Of a stretch of DNA of 64,000 bases, positions 11,268-22,370 are shown piece after piece. Below the pieces are notes generated by a model. It worked only from the letters and a program-made list of their open reading frames with translations. It made no database searches and was not told where the DNA came from. Position numbers and translations under genes: made by a program. Origin of the DNA: Macrobrachium rosenbergii. Lineage: Eukaryota; Arthropoda; Malacostraca; Decapoda; Palaemonidae. The DNA is taken from contig NC_089744.1 of assembly GCF_040412425.1 (NCBI RefSeq), positions 42,623,599 through 42,687,598 of the forward strand. Direction: 5' to 3'. Numbering within the stretch: position 1 is the first letter of the stretch; each line of letters begins with the position of its first letter.

Positions 11268-11438
11268 CGCCATATACAGACTGATCCTTCTTGGTTCTCC
11301 TTGCCATACACATTCTAAATAAGTTTCAGTCTTATGGTTTAGGGAAGCTCTAAATAAGTTTCAGTCTCATTGTAACATTACGAGGACCCTCATAGCCCCA
11401 TTCAGTCCTATGTAGAATGACTCCCGAATCTGTAACAG

Positions 11439-11660
11439 TTGTTGGTGGACCCTCCAGGTTCCCTCCCCAACCATTTCTCTTCCATCAACCTCCCTCAGGA
11501 GATACTGTCAAAGGTGGTCCGCTCTTGCCTGGACAGGCTTCAGGCGATCCGGAGGCTTGTCATTCGGAAAGGTTTTGAGATGTGTCGCAAAGATTATGGC
11601 ATGCAGATGTCAATCTTTTAGCTACATCTCCCAGACTAAGGGGTTGATTTTCTGTCCTCT
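11439..11660 (+). pseudogene. DIRS family-2 pol remnant (RNase H end)
   Basis: Near 11600-11640 the + strand reads LWHADVNLLATSPRLRG, resembling the LVDLFAT(S/R) segment that follows RNase H in DIRS pol; the family-1 element has LWGRPLVDLFATSRTKRLP at the same place. Upstream, NHFSSINLPQEIL with VVRSCLDRLQAIR is open but unassigned. A single exon-like function is unlikely because the neighbourhood is decayed transposon. Confidence 0.5.
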
Positions 11661-11747
11661 CCCCTTTTGAGACATCTGTGACCTAATAACAGTTTACCTC
11701 TTTTCTGAGGTGGTCTAGGTTCTCTAGTAATTCTCCATTTAGGAGAA

Positions 11748-12015
11748 CAGGCAGTCCCTAGTTATCAGCAATTTGGTTTTACGGCACTTGTCTAGTGACG
11801 ATGATAACCGGATTTTCAACACCGATCTCCAGTTATCGGCACCGATCCCCTGTTACCGGTGCTGATCGCCGGTTATCATGGCACTGATCCCCGGTTATCA
11901 GCGCCGATAACCGGATATCAGCACCGTTAACTAGGTATTGGCACCATTATCGCCGATTTTCGTTTATCATCACACTGTCAGGAACAGAACTCCGCCAATA
12001 ACCAGGGACTGCCTG
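11748..12015. mobile_element. 268-bp MITE (CAGGCAGTCCC family), copy 2
   Basis: Starts CAGGCAGTCCCTAGTTATC and ends AACCAGGGACTGCCTG. The first 11 bases and last 11 bases are exact inverse complements. The right side is followed by TA; the left is preceded by AA. The interior is made of GGTTATCGGCACCGAT-like modules, as in 6875-7133. Inserted in the DIRS family-2 remnant. Confidence 0.88.
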
Positions 12016-12214
12016 TAAAGAGCTTTGCTTAACTCTCCGTCCCTCCTCAAGTCCTTTACCCATCCAATCAAGGAAGAAATTGACTTGGATTGTTGTTACC
12101 CTTGGGTATATTAGACAAGTTCAAGGTCCCATCCAAGGCCTGGATTCGTTCTTTCTCCATTTAGATCATTACGGACTCTCTTGACTTCCAGTAGCACCCG
12201 ACATCTCATGATCT

Positions 12215-12480
12215 AACTTGCCTGGTGCCCAGCTTCTCTGGCGCCAGCTCACGCTCCTAGTGTCTGCCAGCTCCTGAGCGCCAAGCTCACCTGGCACCCA
12301 GCTCCTCTGGCACCAGCTCATGCTCCGAGTGTCTGCCAGCTCCTGAACTCCTAGCTTGCCTGGCGCCAGTCACAACCTAGCGCCAACTCATGCTCTGAGC
12401 GTCCGCCAGCTCCTGACCCCCTAACTCACCTGGCACCCAGCTCGTCTGGCTCTAACTCTTGCTACAAGCGCCCCGTAGAA
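12215..12480 (+). repeat. GC-rich tandem repeat (CTGGCACCAGCTC type)
   Basis: Three to four imperfect units of about 85-95 bp contain CACCTGGCACCCAGCTC, TCTGGCACCAGCTCATGCTC and GTGTCTGCCAGCTCCTGA. The repeat contrasts with the AT-rich surroundings. It may be a repetitive gag-coding segment of the DIRS element; the stops present prevent a protein assignment. Confidence 0.7.
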
Positions 12481-12652
12481 CTCTCCAGCTCGGAAGTAGT
12501 ATAGAGAGCTCTCTGTCCAGTTGGAGTTTTTCAGAAATTCCCTGAGCTGAACTTGAAATCAGAGGACCATCCATAACCTTGGGAGTTATGGCAAGAACCC
12601 GTCTCTTCCTCCGTCTAAATGTGTTCTCCTCCAATTATATGGACTTCATTTT

Positions 12653-12656
<4 letters not shown>

Positions 12657-12692
<36 letters not shown>
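12657..12692. repeat. Poly-T tract of 36 bases
   Basis: Uninterrupted T run; on the - strand this would be a poly-A tail, but no retroelement body adjoining it on the left was recognised. Confidence 0.95.
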
Positions 12693-12694
<2 letters not shown>

Positions 12695-13366
12695 ATACTT
12701 GGAAGTGAAGCTAAAGATGTCAGAACAGCCTCTACCTCTGTAGTTTTCAGACACTATATGCTCTTTACGTCCATTCTACTATATACCTATCGGAAGTGTA
12801 AGCGATCTTTACTTCTCAGTATTTTTATGAAAGCTTAAACAATAAAGTGTCAGAATTTTGCAATACCTTGAGACCATTTTTAGTGACTCTCATGGCATCG
12901 CGGAAGGAAGCACAGGATGTTCTCTTACTATCTCTTCACCTTTTCAGTAAGGTGCTGAGTTTGGAGAGCCAGAGGATACAACGTACCTGGAGCCCCCACC
13001 ACTCCCAGTGGATGGGTTGTGGTTTTATTTCAGTTTAGGTGTCAGTGTTATCTGGTGGTTTTTATTTTGGTGCTGTGCCCAGGGCAAGGGTGGGCACCTG
13101 TCATGCTTTGCTAGCCATCGGAGCACTTCCCTAGATGCAAAGTTCCCCCTAAGTAGGAAGCGACCCTTGGCTATACCGCCATGTCACTATGAGTTAAGAT
13201 AATCACCAACCAGAGCAGTATCCACCTGCAGTAGCTCTCCTAACTGATAGGAAACGATAAACGTTGTTTTCAATGCTAACAACTTTTCAATTTCAAATTC
13301 ATTACATGACTTAATGTTTTGGAGTAGAATATGTCCATGATTCCATCTCTTATCAATTTGGAATCA

Positions 13367-13695
13367 GCTATGCAATTACTGGGTAAGTCACTTATATAAA
13401 AATGACATTTTTATAAGTAAAATAAAGTTTTATATATACTTAGCCAGTAATTACATGAACGGAACCCTCCCTCCTCCCCTCTAATGGACATTAGGCATAA
13501 AACAGAATGAAGTGGTTAGCTAAGTTGTTCCTAGTGTTGCCATTAGGGGGCGGTGCTGTGCACCTACGCTAAGCAATCGAAGCGATACCTGCGAAATTTG
13601 AAATTAGGCTGCTGTACATGGAAAACTAATACAGTAGCTATGTAATTATTGGGTAAGTATATTTAAATTTAAAACTTTATTTTATTATAAAAATG
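13367..13695 (+). repeat. Internal complementary region and right terminus of DIRS family 2
   Basis: GGAATCAGCTATGCAATTAC with TGGGTAAGT is followed by TATAAAAATGACATTTTTATAA and then a ~250-bp terminal repeat ending AATTATTGGGTAAGTATATT. The internal copy and the outer end carry the same splice-donor-like sequence, and the segment between them begins with its reverse complement (ATACTTAGCCAGTAATTACAT). The region could form a large hairpin. Confidence 0.7.
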
Positions 13696-14011
13696 TCATC
13701 TTCACCTTCAGTCATCACAAAACTGACTGACCTTATGGGTTCTAGTGCTTGGCCTGTGGCCTAAATCCCATATACCATTCAGTTCCAATAAATGTCAATA
13801 AAAGTACCAGATAGAGAGCACAGTAGTTATTTAATGTGATGCATGTGTGTACATATGCATAAATTTTAAGTAAATATACTCAGTCCTACTGTCTACTATC
13901 ATCAGCTTCTCAATCAGGTGTGAGACACAGCTAAATATCAGGTTGATTACCTTGACATAGTCTGAGTTGATTTTCAAAACTTAGTGAAGTGCACTCCTTA
14001 TTATTCTAATT
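13696..14011 (+). other. Intron spacer, nothing recognised
   Basis: AT-rich DNA between two DIRS remnants; no coding or repeat signal that I can name. Confidence 0.5.
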
Positions 14012-17000
14012 TATTTGGGATGAATCTTACCTTCTGTTGAAGATAGCTTATATCTCTACACCAATAGGCGAGATGACATTCAAACAAGATCGAATGGCTG
14101 CCCGGATGACTGTCTAGTATACTTGTTGTCTAGCAGGCGTGTTTCGAATGTTTTAGCGCTTGTCAGAATCCTCCTTCCTACCATTGTTTATAGGTGCTTG
14201 TTGGTATTTCATGGCTGTTTGCTGCTATCACAGTACTGTACATTATTTTCCCTAGGATGCATTCCACTGGAATCAAGGCTAAGAACATCAGGTTTTGTAG
14301 GAATGATTACTGTGTTAGCAGAATGTTGATTTTTTAGGAGATGCACACAGTTTGTGCCAGCTGCAGTGGTATAAAGTGTGATCTTGAGAAAATTTGTGAG
14401 GAAGTAGGGATTTTCGAAGGACATTCTGCTTAAGTGCATTAGTGTAGGAAGAGAAGGGAAGCAGATAGATTACGAAAGCAATTACTTAGGTCTAGTCACC
14501 AACCTGTCATTTCTCCCCCTTCTCTTCCCCCTCCCCCCCAACATTTCCTGTTTTCTTGGGCAACTGTTGTTCTTTTGATCAGCTGACTAGTGTGGACTCA
14601 GCTGAGTCGCTTCAGACTGCGTTTCCCTATCTCCCTTTCATCGAGTTGCGGATGGTGATGCAGGTACTTGGCTGCTGTGGCCCTCTGGCAGAAGTGTTGG
14701 AATCGAAGGAATCCCCTTCAGTTTGATTGCTATTTGCTAGAGCTTTGGGCTTCGTTGTATCCTCAATTAGTTGAGAAAGAGGCCATATAGAGAGTAGGTC
14801 TCAGTTGTCTTAAAGTATTTTGGTGCCCTTTAAGTATTTGGAGAAAGAGAACCCAAGCTTTCTCTTTCAATTAGAGCTTTTTGTGAGTTTTGATGTACTC
14901 TGGCACACAAAGCTTCCTTTAAGTCTGCTGAGACTTGTCTTCTGGTTTTGTATAAGTTGCAGAGCACTGCCTCTTGTGATACAGGCGCTTAAACTGTCTT
15001 CGGTCAGAGATTTGACTTTCTCTATCTTCCCTGTGAAGAGATAAACTCGAGACTGACCAGTGCTTTGGACATGCTAAAATGGAGTCTCAGTTTAGATTGT
15101 TGAAGTTTTTATCTTTTACTGAACTTTTGCTCAGTATAATGGCCTCTTCTCTGACAGCTTAGAGAGGTTGAGTCCCCAGCTTAGTGTGTTTGTGGTGCCA
15201 GCTTAGGGGTTTGTGGAGCCAGCTTTAATTGTTTTTGGTGCCAGTGGGAGTTTAGCAAGGAAGTGTTAGTTTTTAACGTTAGCAGTCAAACCTGTTTCTG
15301 ATGCTGCAGGCTAATCATCTCATGCTTATACTAACTCGGTTTAGAAGAAGTGAGCGCACATATGCACCTATCTCTAGTAAAGGCATATGCTGCACAGGTT
15401 AAGGGGATAAGGGAGGATATATTGCTACAAGTTGTATTTTATACCTTTTGGGGATCATTTCAGCCCTCAGGTTATGGTAGTTGGCCAATTGCAGGCCTAC
15501 TGGCATTCTTGGAGAGACTTAGGAGCAGAACCATAATTGGTGGAGGCACTGAAAGAGAGTTATGCTTCTTTGTAGGTTCCCCTCCACTGGTTTAGTCTCC
15601 TATAGCTGTTCCTTTGCATTTTCTCCAGCAGAAGTGTCATTCTTTAGTAGGAGGTTGTAAATTAGAGAGAATGAAATGGAGCAGGTGTTGGTAATTCATT
15701 TGGATTTACCTCTCGCTTTTCCTTAGCTCCATAAGCAACTGGAGATTGGCAACCAGTGTTGGACATATCAAGACTGAACAGCTTTGTGCGTCCGTCCCCA
15801 TGCTTTTTGGTTTTTCCAGCGTGGTTTTAGTGACTCACCGAGGTAATGATCGGATGTTTAGGTGGATGTGCAGAAGACATTTTTCTCATACCAGTACATC
15901 CTCAGTCATGCAAGTTCCTCTGAGGTGTATTTACAGAGAGGGTACTACTGTTCAAGATGCTTTGTTTGGGCTCATGTACATCACCTCTATACGTATTCAC
16001 AAGGAATGTGTTGGCCGTAGGCGGATGGTGTCGACTTTTAGGAGCAAGAATTCTTTTCTGTTTAATCAAGTGGTTCAAGTTGGCCAATTCTGTCGACTAT
16101 TCCAAAGGTCAAGGATCTGTTGCTTCACCTAACTCCTCCTCATTCTTATATTGTTATGTGGGGATGATACTTGCAATTTGCAGGCATGTCTGTCAGAAGA
16201 CAAATAGGCGCTTGCTTCTTGAAGAATTTTAGCCCTTAAGGAAGCTTCCTACATAGTAAGGGCTTTCTTTGTTAGGAAACAGCCTCACTAGAGATTTGTC
16301 AGAATAATCAGGCACAATTGCAGTACAGTCTCAGCGTAAGAGAATATAACTTACATCTAACATTCATTAAACTTGTAAGTAATCTAGGACATCATCGTCA
16401 CCAGGTTTTATAGGAGAGACACTGAAACTAATAGTTTACCATTTTATTCTTAAACCTATGTCCAGGTTTTGTTTTTCCCCTCAGTCGTGTAAAATGAAAC
16501 AAGAATTTTGACAAGTGTCGTTACATTTACCTACAATACTCCACAGAATGGTCAGCACTACACCTGGTAAAGCTTACAAGATGTCAGGGCAGTGGAAAGA
16601 CCATCAAAGATGCCTAGCAGGTTTATCCCTGGTCAGAAACTAAGTCATAGTAAAAAGATTGCTTCTTTGAGTGAAATGAACAACATGAGATTGGTTTAAT
16701 AGTTCATTCTGCAGAAGGACAATTGAGGATTCAGAAAGAACAAAACTACCTACAAAGTGGCCATTACATCCGCAAGTTTGACAGTTGATGTGGAATTAGA
16801 GGAGTGCTCAAATGTAGACTTATTAGTATGCAGGTGAACAGGGACAATCAGTCGATTGCTACTCCTTTAAGGGCCCTCATGCTTGACAAGTGGATACATT
16901 TCTTTAAGTTTGACCTGATTCAGACTCGCAGGCCTTCCCCCTTTATGTACTCTAAAGAAGTATTGAGCAAATTTCATGTACAAGAATTTCTCAGTGACTC

Positions 17001-17080
17001 CTGTAGAGCCCTATTAGCCTCAGAGCAAATGATTTTTGGACTTGTTAGCTCTCTCAATAGATGCTTCTCTTATTCTTCCA

Positions 17081-19615
17081 TTAACCCTTAAACGCCTACT
17101 GGACGTATCATATGTCGACTAAAATTGTCTGTTGGGTGCCAAGCGGACGTACCGTACGTCGACTACAAAAAATTTCAACCTTCGGTCAACTTTGACTCGA
17201 CCGAAATGGTTGAAAAACGCAATTGTAAGCTAAAACTCTTACATTCTAGTAATATTCAATCATTTACCTTCATTTTGCAACAAATTGGAAGTCTCTAGCA
17301 CAATATTTCGATTTATGGTGAATTTTTGAAAAAACTTTTTCCTTACGTCCGCACGGTAACTCGGCCGAAAATTTCAGAAATTCTTTCGTCATTTTGTCGT
17401 AATTTTTGCACTGTTTTATATTAGCCGTTGTGTAAAGTTTTATATATGAAAATGTGTGCAATTTCATGTAAAATACAACAAAATACAACCCATGGTTGTA
17501 GCTTTTATCAGTTTTGAAATATTTTCATATAAATCTCGATAACTGCCAAAATTTCAAAAGTGGGTCAACTTTGACTCGACCGAAATGGTAAAAAAAACGC
17601 AATTGTAAGCTAAAAATCTTACATTCTAGTAATATTCAATCATTTACCTTCATTTTGCAACAAATTGGAAGTCTCTAGCACAAAATTTCGATTTATGATG
17701 AATTTAAAAAAAAAAAATTTTTCCATACGTCCGCGCCAGAAATTCTTTCGTCACGTCGTAATGTTTGCACCGTTTTATATTAGTCGTTACATAAAGTTTT
17801 ATATATGGAAATGTGCGCAATTTTGTGTAAAATACAACAAAATACAACCCATGGTTGTAGCTTTTATCAGTTTTGAAATATTTTCATATAAATCACGATA
17901 ACTGCCAAAATTTCAACCTTCGGTCAACTTTGACTTGACCGAAATGGTAAAAAAACGCAATTGTAAGCTAAAACTCTTACATTCTAGTAATATTCAATCA
18001 TTTACCTTCATTTTGCAACAAATTGGAAGTCTCTAGCACAATATTTCGATTTATGATGAATTTTTGAAAAAAACCTTTTCCTTACGTCCGCGCCAGAAAT
18101 TCTTTCGTCACGTCGTAATGTTTGCACCGTTTTATATTAGTCGTTACATAAAGTTTTATATATGGAAATGTGTGCAATTTCATGTAGAATACAACAGAAA
18201 ATAACTCATGGTTGTAGCTTTTATCAGTTTTGAAATATTTTCATATAAATCACGATAACTGCCAAAATTTCAACCTTCAGTCAACTTTAACTCGACCGAA
18301 ATGGTCGAAAAACGCAATTATAAGCTAAAGCGCTTACATTCTAGTAATATTCAATCATTTACCTTCATTTTGCAACAAATTAGAAGTCTCTAGCACAATA
18401 TTTCAATTTATGGTGAATTTTTGAAAAAAACTTTTTCCTTACGTCCGCACGGTAACTCGGCTGAAAATTTCAGAAATTCTTTCATCATTTTGTCGTAATT
18501 TTTGCACTGTTTTATATTAGCCGTTACATAAAGTTTTATATATGAAAATGTGCGCAATTTCATGTAAAATATAACAAAATACAACACATGGTTGTAGCTT
18601 GTATCAGTTTGGAAATATTTTCATATAAATCTCGATAACTGCCAAAATTTCAACCTTCGGTCAACTTTAACTCGACCGAAATGGTAAAAAAATGCAATTG
18701 TAAGCTAAAACTCTTACATTCTAGTAATATTCAATCATTTACCTTCATTTTGCAACAAATTGGAAGTCTCTAGCACAATATTTCGATTTATGATGAATTT
18801 TTGAAAAAAACTTTTTCCTTACGTCCGCGCCAGAAATTCTTTCGTCACGTTGTCGTAATGTTTGCAACGTTTTATATTAGTCGTTACATAAACTTTTATA
18901 TATGAAAATGTGCGCAGTTTCATGTAGAATACAAAAGAAAATAATTCATGGTTGTAGCTTTTATCAGTTTTGAAATATTTTCATATAAATTACGATAAAT
19001 AGAAAAAATTCGACCTTCGGTCAACTTTAACTCGACCGAAATGGTCGAAAACTGCAATTTTAAGCTAAAACACTTACAGTCTAGTAATATTCAGTCAGTT
19101 AGCTTCATTTTTCAACAAACGGGAAGTCTCTAGCACAATATTTCGATTTATGGAGAATTTTTGAAAAAAAACATTTTACGTCTGCACGTTACGGATTCAT
19201 GCATCATATTGTGATAATATTTTCTCTGTGTTGCTTTGATCGTTTTACAATTTGTTATATACCAAAATCATTGCAATTTAGTGTACAATACAAAGAAAAA
19301 AATAATCCGTTAGCTTTAACCGTTTTGCTCACAGGGCGATTTGTATAAAATTATATATGAAAATTTTTTTTTGCTCTGTCATATATTTCAATATTTATAT
19401 ATGATAATGATATTTTTTTTCATTTCTGATGGTTGCATACTAAACTTCAGGCAATAACAAAAAAAAGGAGCCAAAAATGAACTCTTAATCTTAAAAACTA
19501 AGCGTGCTGTGATTTTTTGATAAAAACTTTTTTTCAGCTTCGGCGCTAACTCCCGAACGCCGCCGGCATATGGGAGACGTTTTTGTAAATAGAGGCTCGG
19601 CGTTTAAGGGTTAAG
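17081..19615. mobile_element. TTAA-flanked element with internal tandem array (piggyBac-like), copy 1
   Basis: The ends are exact inverse complements for 16 bases: TTAACCCTTAAACGCC at the left and GGCGTTTAAGGGTTAA at the right. TTAA at both ends is the piggyBac-type target duplication. Subterminal GGACGTACCGTACGTC also resembles piggyBac ends. There is no transposase. The interior (about 17173-19370) is six head-to-tail units beginning near 17173, 17552, 17911, 18268, 18649 and 19009, that is, spacings of about 380, 359, 357, 381 and 360. The right 240 bp is unique and ends in a GC-rich hairpin-like GAACGCCGCCGGCATATGGG. A second copy is at 45509-47700. Assignment to piggyBac is inference from the ends only. 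Confidence 0.85.
17173..19370 (+). repeat. Six-unit ~360/380-bp tandem array
   Basis: Each unit starts near TTCAACCTTCGGTCAACTTT, continues with CTCGACCGAAATGG, AAACGCAATTGTAAGCTAAA, ACATTCTAGTAATATTCAAT, GGAAGTCTCTAGCACAATAT, then a CTTACGTCCGC segment, and ends GTAGCTTTTATCAGTTTTGA. Two length classes differ by about 21 bp next to the CGTCCGC segment: long units carry ACGGTAACTCGGCCGAAAAT, while short units go directly to CAGAAATTC. The order in this copy is long, short, short, long, short, then a diverged terminal unit. Confidence 0.9.
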
Positions 19616-20099
19616 GGGAAATCAACTCAAACTACAGAATTCCATGCACTTCTACTACTTCTTCATCTCACACTTAACTGCTTGGAGATGCTTGACCATC
19701 TCTTCCCAATAAGGGGATTTTCAAAGTTATGAGTTCTGTCATTGATTGGGTGGAAAACAACTTGGCCTTGTATCAGAAGCAGCTGTTTGTGAATTGCTCA
19801 GGGTGCTGCTCTAGAGGAATTTTCAGCACATGGAACCTTGTAGACATCAAAGTTTCTCTGCTTTCGTAGTTATAGTAAGAGTTTTTCACTCTCTACTTTA
19901 AAGTTTATTGCTCCAGTCTTTTCATGGTATTGCTTCGTGCTGTTAGATTTGGCTGATGATCACCACCACAAGGTGTTAAGATTGAACCCCTACAACTCAG
20001 TATTAATCTCCCTCTAGAAATTAGATGCAGGTCTAAATTGTATCTGCAGATTTTTTTGAGCCATTGAATGAGTTCCATCGAATTATTTCCTGTGGAACT

Positions 20100-20770
20100 T
20101 TTATTTAGCACTATCAGCAGTTAAAAGAGTAAATTTACTGCAAGCACTCTTCTTAAGGCTGTTATAAAGAGAGTGCTATTTTGTCTTTTTGCCTTAGAGC
20201 TGAGAACAATGTTACAGCTAAGTTGTTTTGAGAACTGTAAGAATTCCAATTTAACCTCTTTGGTGAAGAAGAGCAAACACTTCTCTGTCCTGGTGGGGCA
20301 ATTAAAGCTTACTTAGATAGGCTAAGCCTGGAAGAGGCAGTTGTCCTTTTGTTTTGTGGTTTTAGAAATCTAGAACATCTTTAACAGTGGTTAAGCCTGG
20401 AAGGGGCAGAGTTAACCTTTTGGTGTTTTAGAACCTTTGAACATCTTTGTCAAAGAACACGAGGTTCTCGGTGACATATTTGATAAGTGTAGTGCATGAG
20501 AACCAGCTCCATACCTTTTACCTTTATTAAAGGTAAACATTCATATTGTGAGAGCTGTTGCAACTTCCCTTAGTTTTACGACAACTTGTTGCTTGAGGAA
20601 GGGATTAATGTGGCGCAGTAAAGTGCAAATTGGTTTTTGTTGCTCACTACCGTATGTATGCAAAAGCGTGTTTGAAAATAGTCGAACCCTTATTTTGCAA
20701 CTAGTAGCGGGTCAAGTCTTTTCCTGAACCAAAGAAATGCCAATCTTTTAGATTCTTTGTTTTAAATCCC
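20100..20770 (+). pseudogene. DIRS family-3 tyrosine-recombinase remnant
   Basis: Near 20535-20580 the + strand reads HIVRAVATSLSF. The HxxR followed by A(V/I)ATS matches the second catalytic block of DIRS tyrosine recombinases; the family-1 copy has HEIRAIATS. The rest is broken by stops. It lies between the pol end at 19705 and the internal complementary region at 21117, the expected place. Confidence 0.5.
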
Positions 20771-21145
20771 GGGTTTTAATATTTTGGGGAGCGTAAAGGT
20801 ACATATATTGTGTAGAAGCATACCTCTATGTCGTAAAGGTATTTATTTTTAGTGACTGTCATTTTATAGGGCTTTGGACCCAGGCACAAGGGTCCCCTCA
20901 TGCTGCTTCTTTTTCATTCTGGCTGAATATGTATGAGAGCTTTGTCCCCGAATGGATACCATCTTCTGGCGACAGTAAGATCCAGAAAGGATTCCAGATC
21001 AGGCAAGAATGTTTTGGGTTTCAGGCAAGAATGTTTGGGTTTCATGCAAGAAACCTTAGCTCGATTGGCTGAGAGGATTTTGTCTAGCTGCACTAACACC
21101 ATCCTCTTTTCAATGTGGGAATCAGCTATCTTTAACAGTCGGTAA

Positions 21146-22370
21146 AATTCATCCCAGATAATACAATTTTGTACCTTTGGCCATGGTTGGTTACTTTAAT
21201 GAAATATTAATTAAGATAAGCCTTGAACAACACTCACCATGGACAGCTGTAAAGCCCCCATCAAACACATGAAGAGGTAAAATCACACATAAGAATAATG
21301 GTAGGTGGCCAATTGAAAGTTCTGATCAATAGATGATTTTGCTTTATTGCAAACAGATTATGGGATTTCAAATAATAGAATATTAATTCAACTCTCAGTA
21401 AAGAAAATTAATGATAAAATTTACAGCACAACAGAGAGCCAGTGGCTCGGGTAATACAGATTTTGGTTCCTCTAGGCATTTACTACATTTACTTAATTCT
21501 TGCAATACTACAACATTGATAAATTCTCCAGGCAAGATGGACGTTCAGAGAACGAGGGTGAGCAATATAACACATGTCTGGAAATAGAATAATCCCAGAT
21601 AAAGCTTCATGGAAATATTGGTTCTCTCAGTGGCAATTATAAGCACATGGGAGAAATAATGTAAGGGTTCACTACAAGCAAGGGACAAATTTAATTCACA
21701 CCGGGAAGCACTTGAACACTGGGTAACGTGATATCAAAGAGTATTTAATGGGGAGAGAAATTATGAAATGAAACGAGAGATTCGGGGTAAGGAACAGAGA
21801 ACTGGTAACACTTGAATGCCAGATGTACCGTGGGTTGCCTTGCAATGTGCACTTTGCAATAATGGCTGGATTTTAGACCTCACAAAGCCACTTGTAGCCT
21901 GTGGTTCCATTTCACAGAAAGAGTGCAGTACACATGACATGGCTGAGAAATTACAGCAAGACTTCTCTTACTGACTGAAAGGTGGACTGAACAAGACTGA
22001 GAGCTAGTGGCCTGCCTCACTTCCCTATATCATTGTCAGATTGGCCTGAGGGCAGATGTCATCTCCTTCAAAACATGGACATCAGCTGGTATCGGTAAAG
22101 GACATTGGAGAACCAGTACAAAGCTCACACAGTGGAAGTTAGATGAAAAAAGGGATTAAAACCTGGGACGCTCGGTTTCCCTTGCGTTAAACACTCCTTA
22201 GTGAATAATTTAATTTTCTACCTGGACCCAATATGAATGACACACCTTAAAAGTACTCTTCCACACTTCTGTGTGTAGACCCTGGCTGCCCATCACCTAA
22301 AACACAGGACTCTGACCCCTACACTAAGTAAGCAAAAAGACAATTGCGCCAGAAATCTGTAAGAAATTTC
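21146..22370. other. Unassigned ~1.2-kb insertion in DIRS family-3 terminus
   Basis: The internal terminus motif at 21117-21145 breaks off at AGTCGGTAA, and the expected palindromic partner (ATTTGGATACTTACCTGCTG) appears only at 22388. The intervening DNA has no recognised coding, inverted termini or tandem structure. Junction positions are approximate. Confidence 0.5.

Larger units (their letters stand above)
7325..13695 (+). mobile_element. DIRS-like retrotransposon, family 2, degenerate
   Basis: The left terminus (7325-7485: GTGACTTACCCAGTAATTAC, then CCACCCCCTAATGGCAATAC and GACTTAGCTAACC) is the reverse complement, with changes, of 13510-13665 (GTTAGCTAAGTTG, GCCATTAGGGGGCGGTG, GTAATTATTGGGTAAGTAT). 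This gives inverted terminal repeats like those of DIRS elements. At 13367 GGAATCAGCTATGCAATTAC followed by GGGTAAGT repeats the outer end internally, as expected of the internal complementary region. Coding content is heavily decayed: gag-like DNA around 9640-9980 and an RNase H trace near 11605-11640. A pogo MITE, a SINE and a second MITE sit inside it, so it is older than those. Confidence 0.75.
16800..19705 (+). pseudogene. DIRS family-3 pol remnant, split by the TTAA element
   Basis: On the left (about 16998-17080) the + strand reads VTPVEPY, PQSK and FLDLLALSIDASLILP with stops between, resembling the DIRS pol segment (A/T)PxWPxQxWFxDLLxLSxDxPxxLP. Coding resumes at 19612 after the inserted element: the codons join across the single TTAA as L-R-G-N-Q-L, and HLTAWRC near 19670 matches the conserved LTAWRL end of DIRS pol. 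The frame is therefore continuous across the insertion point when the inserted DNA is ignored. The remnant has several other stops. Confidence 0.6.

Noticed and set aside
17173..19370. CRISPR-like array
   Set aside because: Units are ~360/380 bp with no short repeat-spacer pattern, and the DNA is from an animal.
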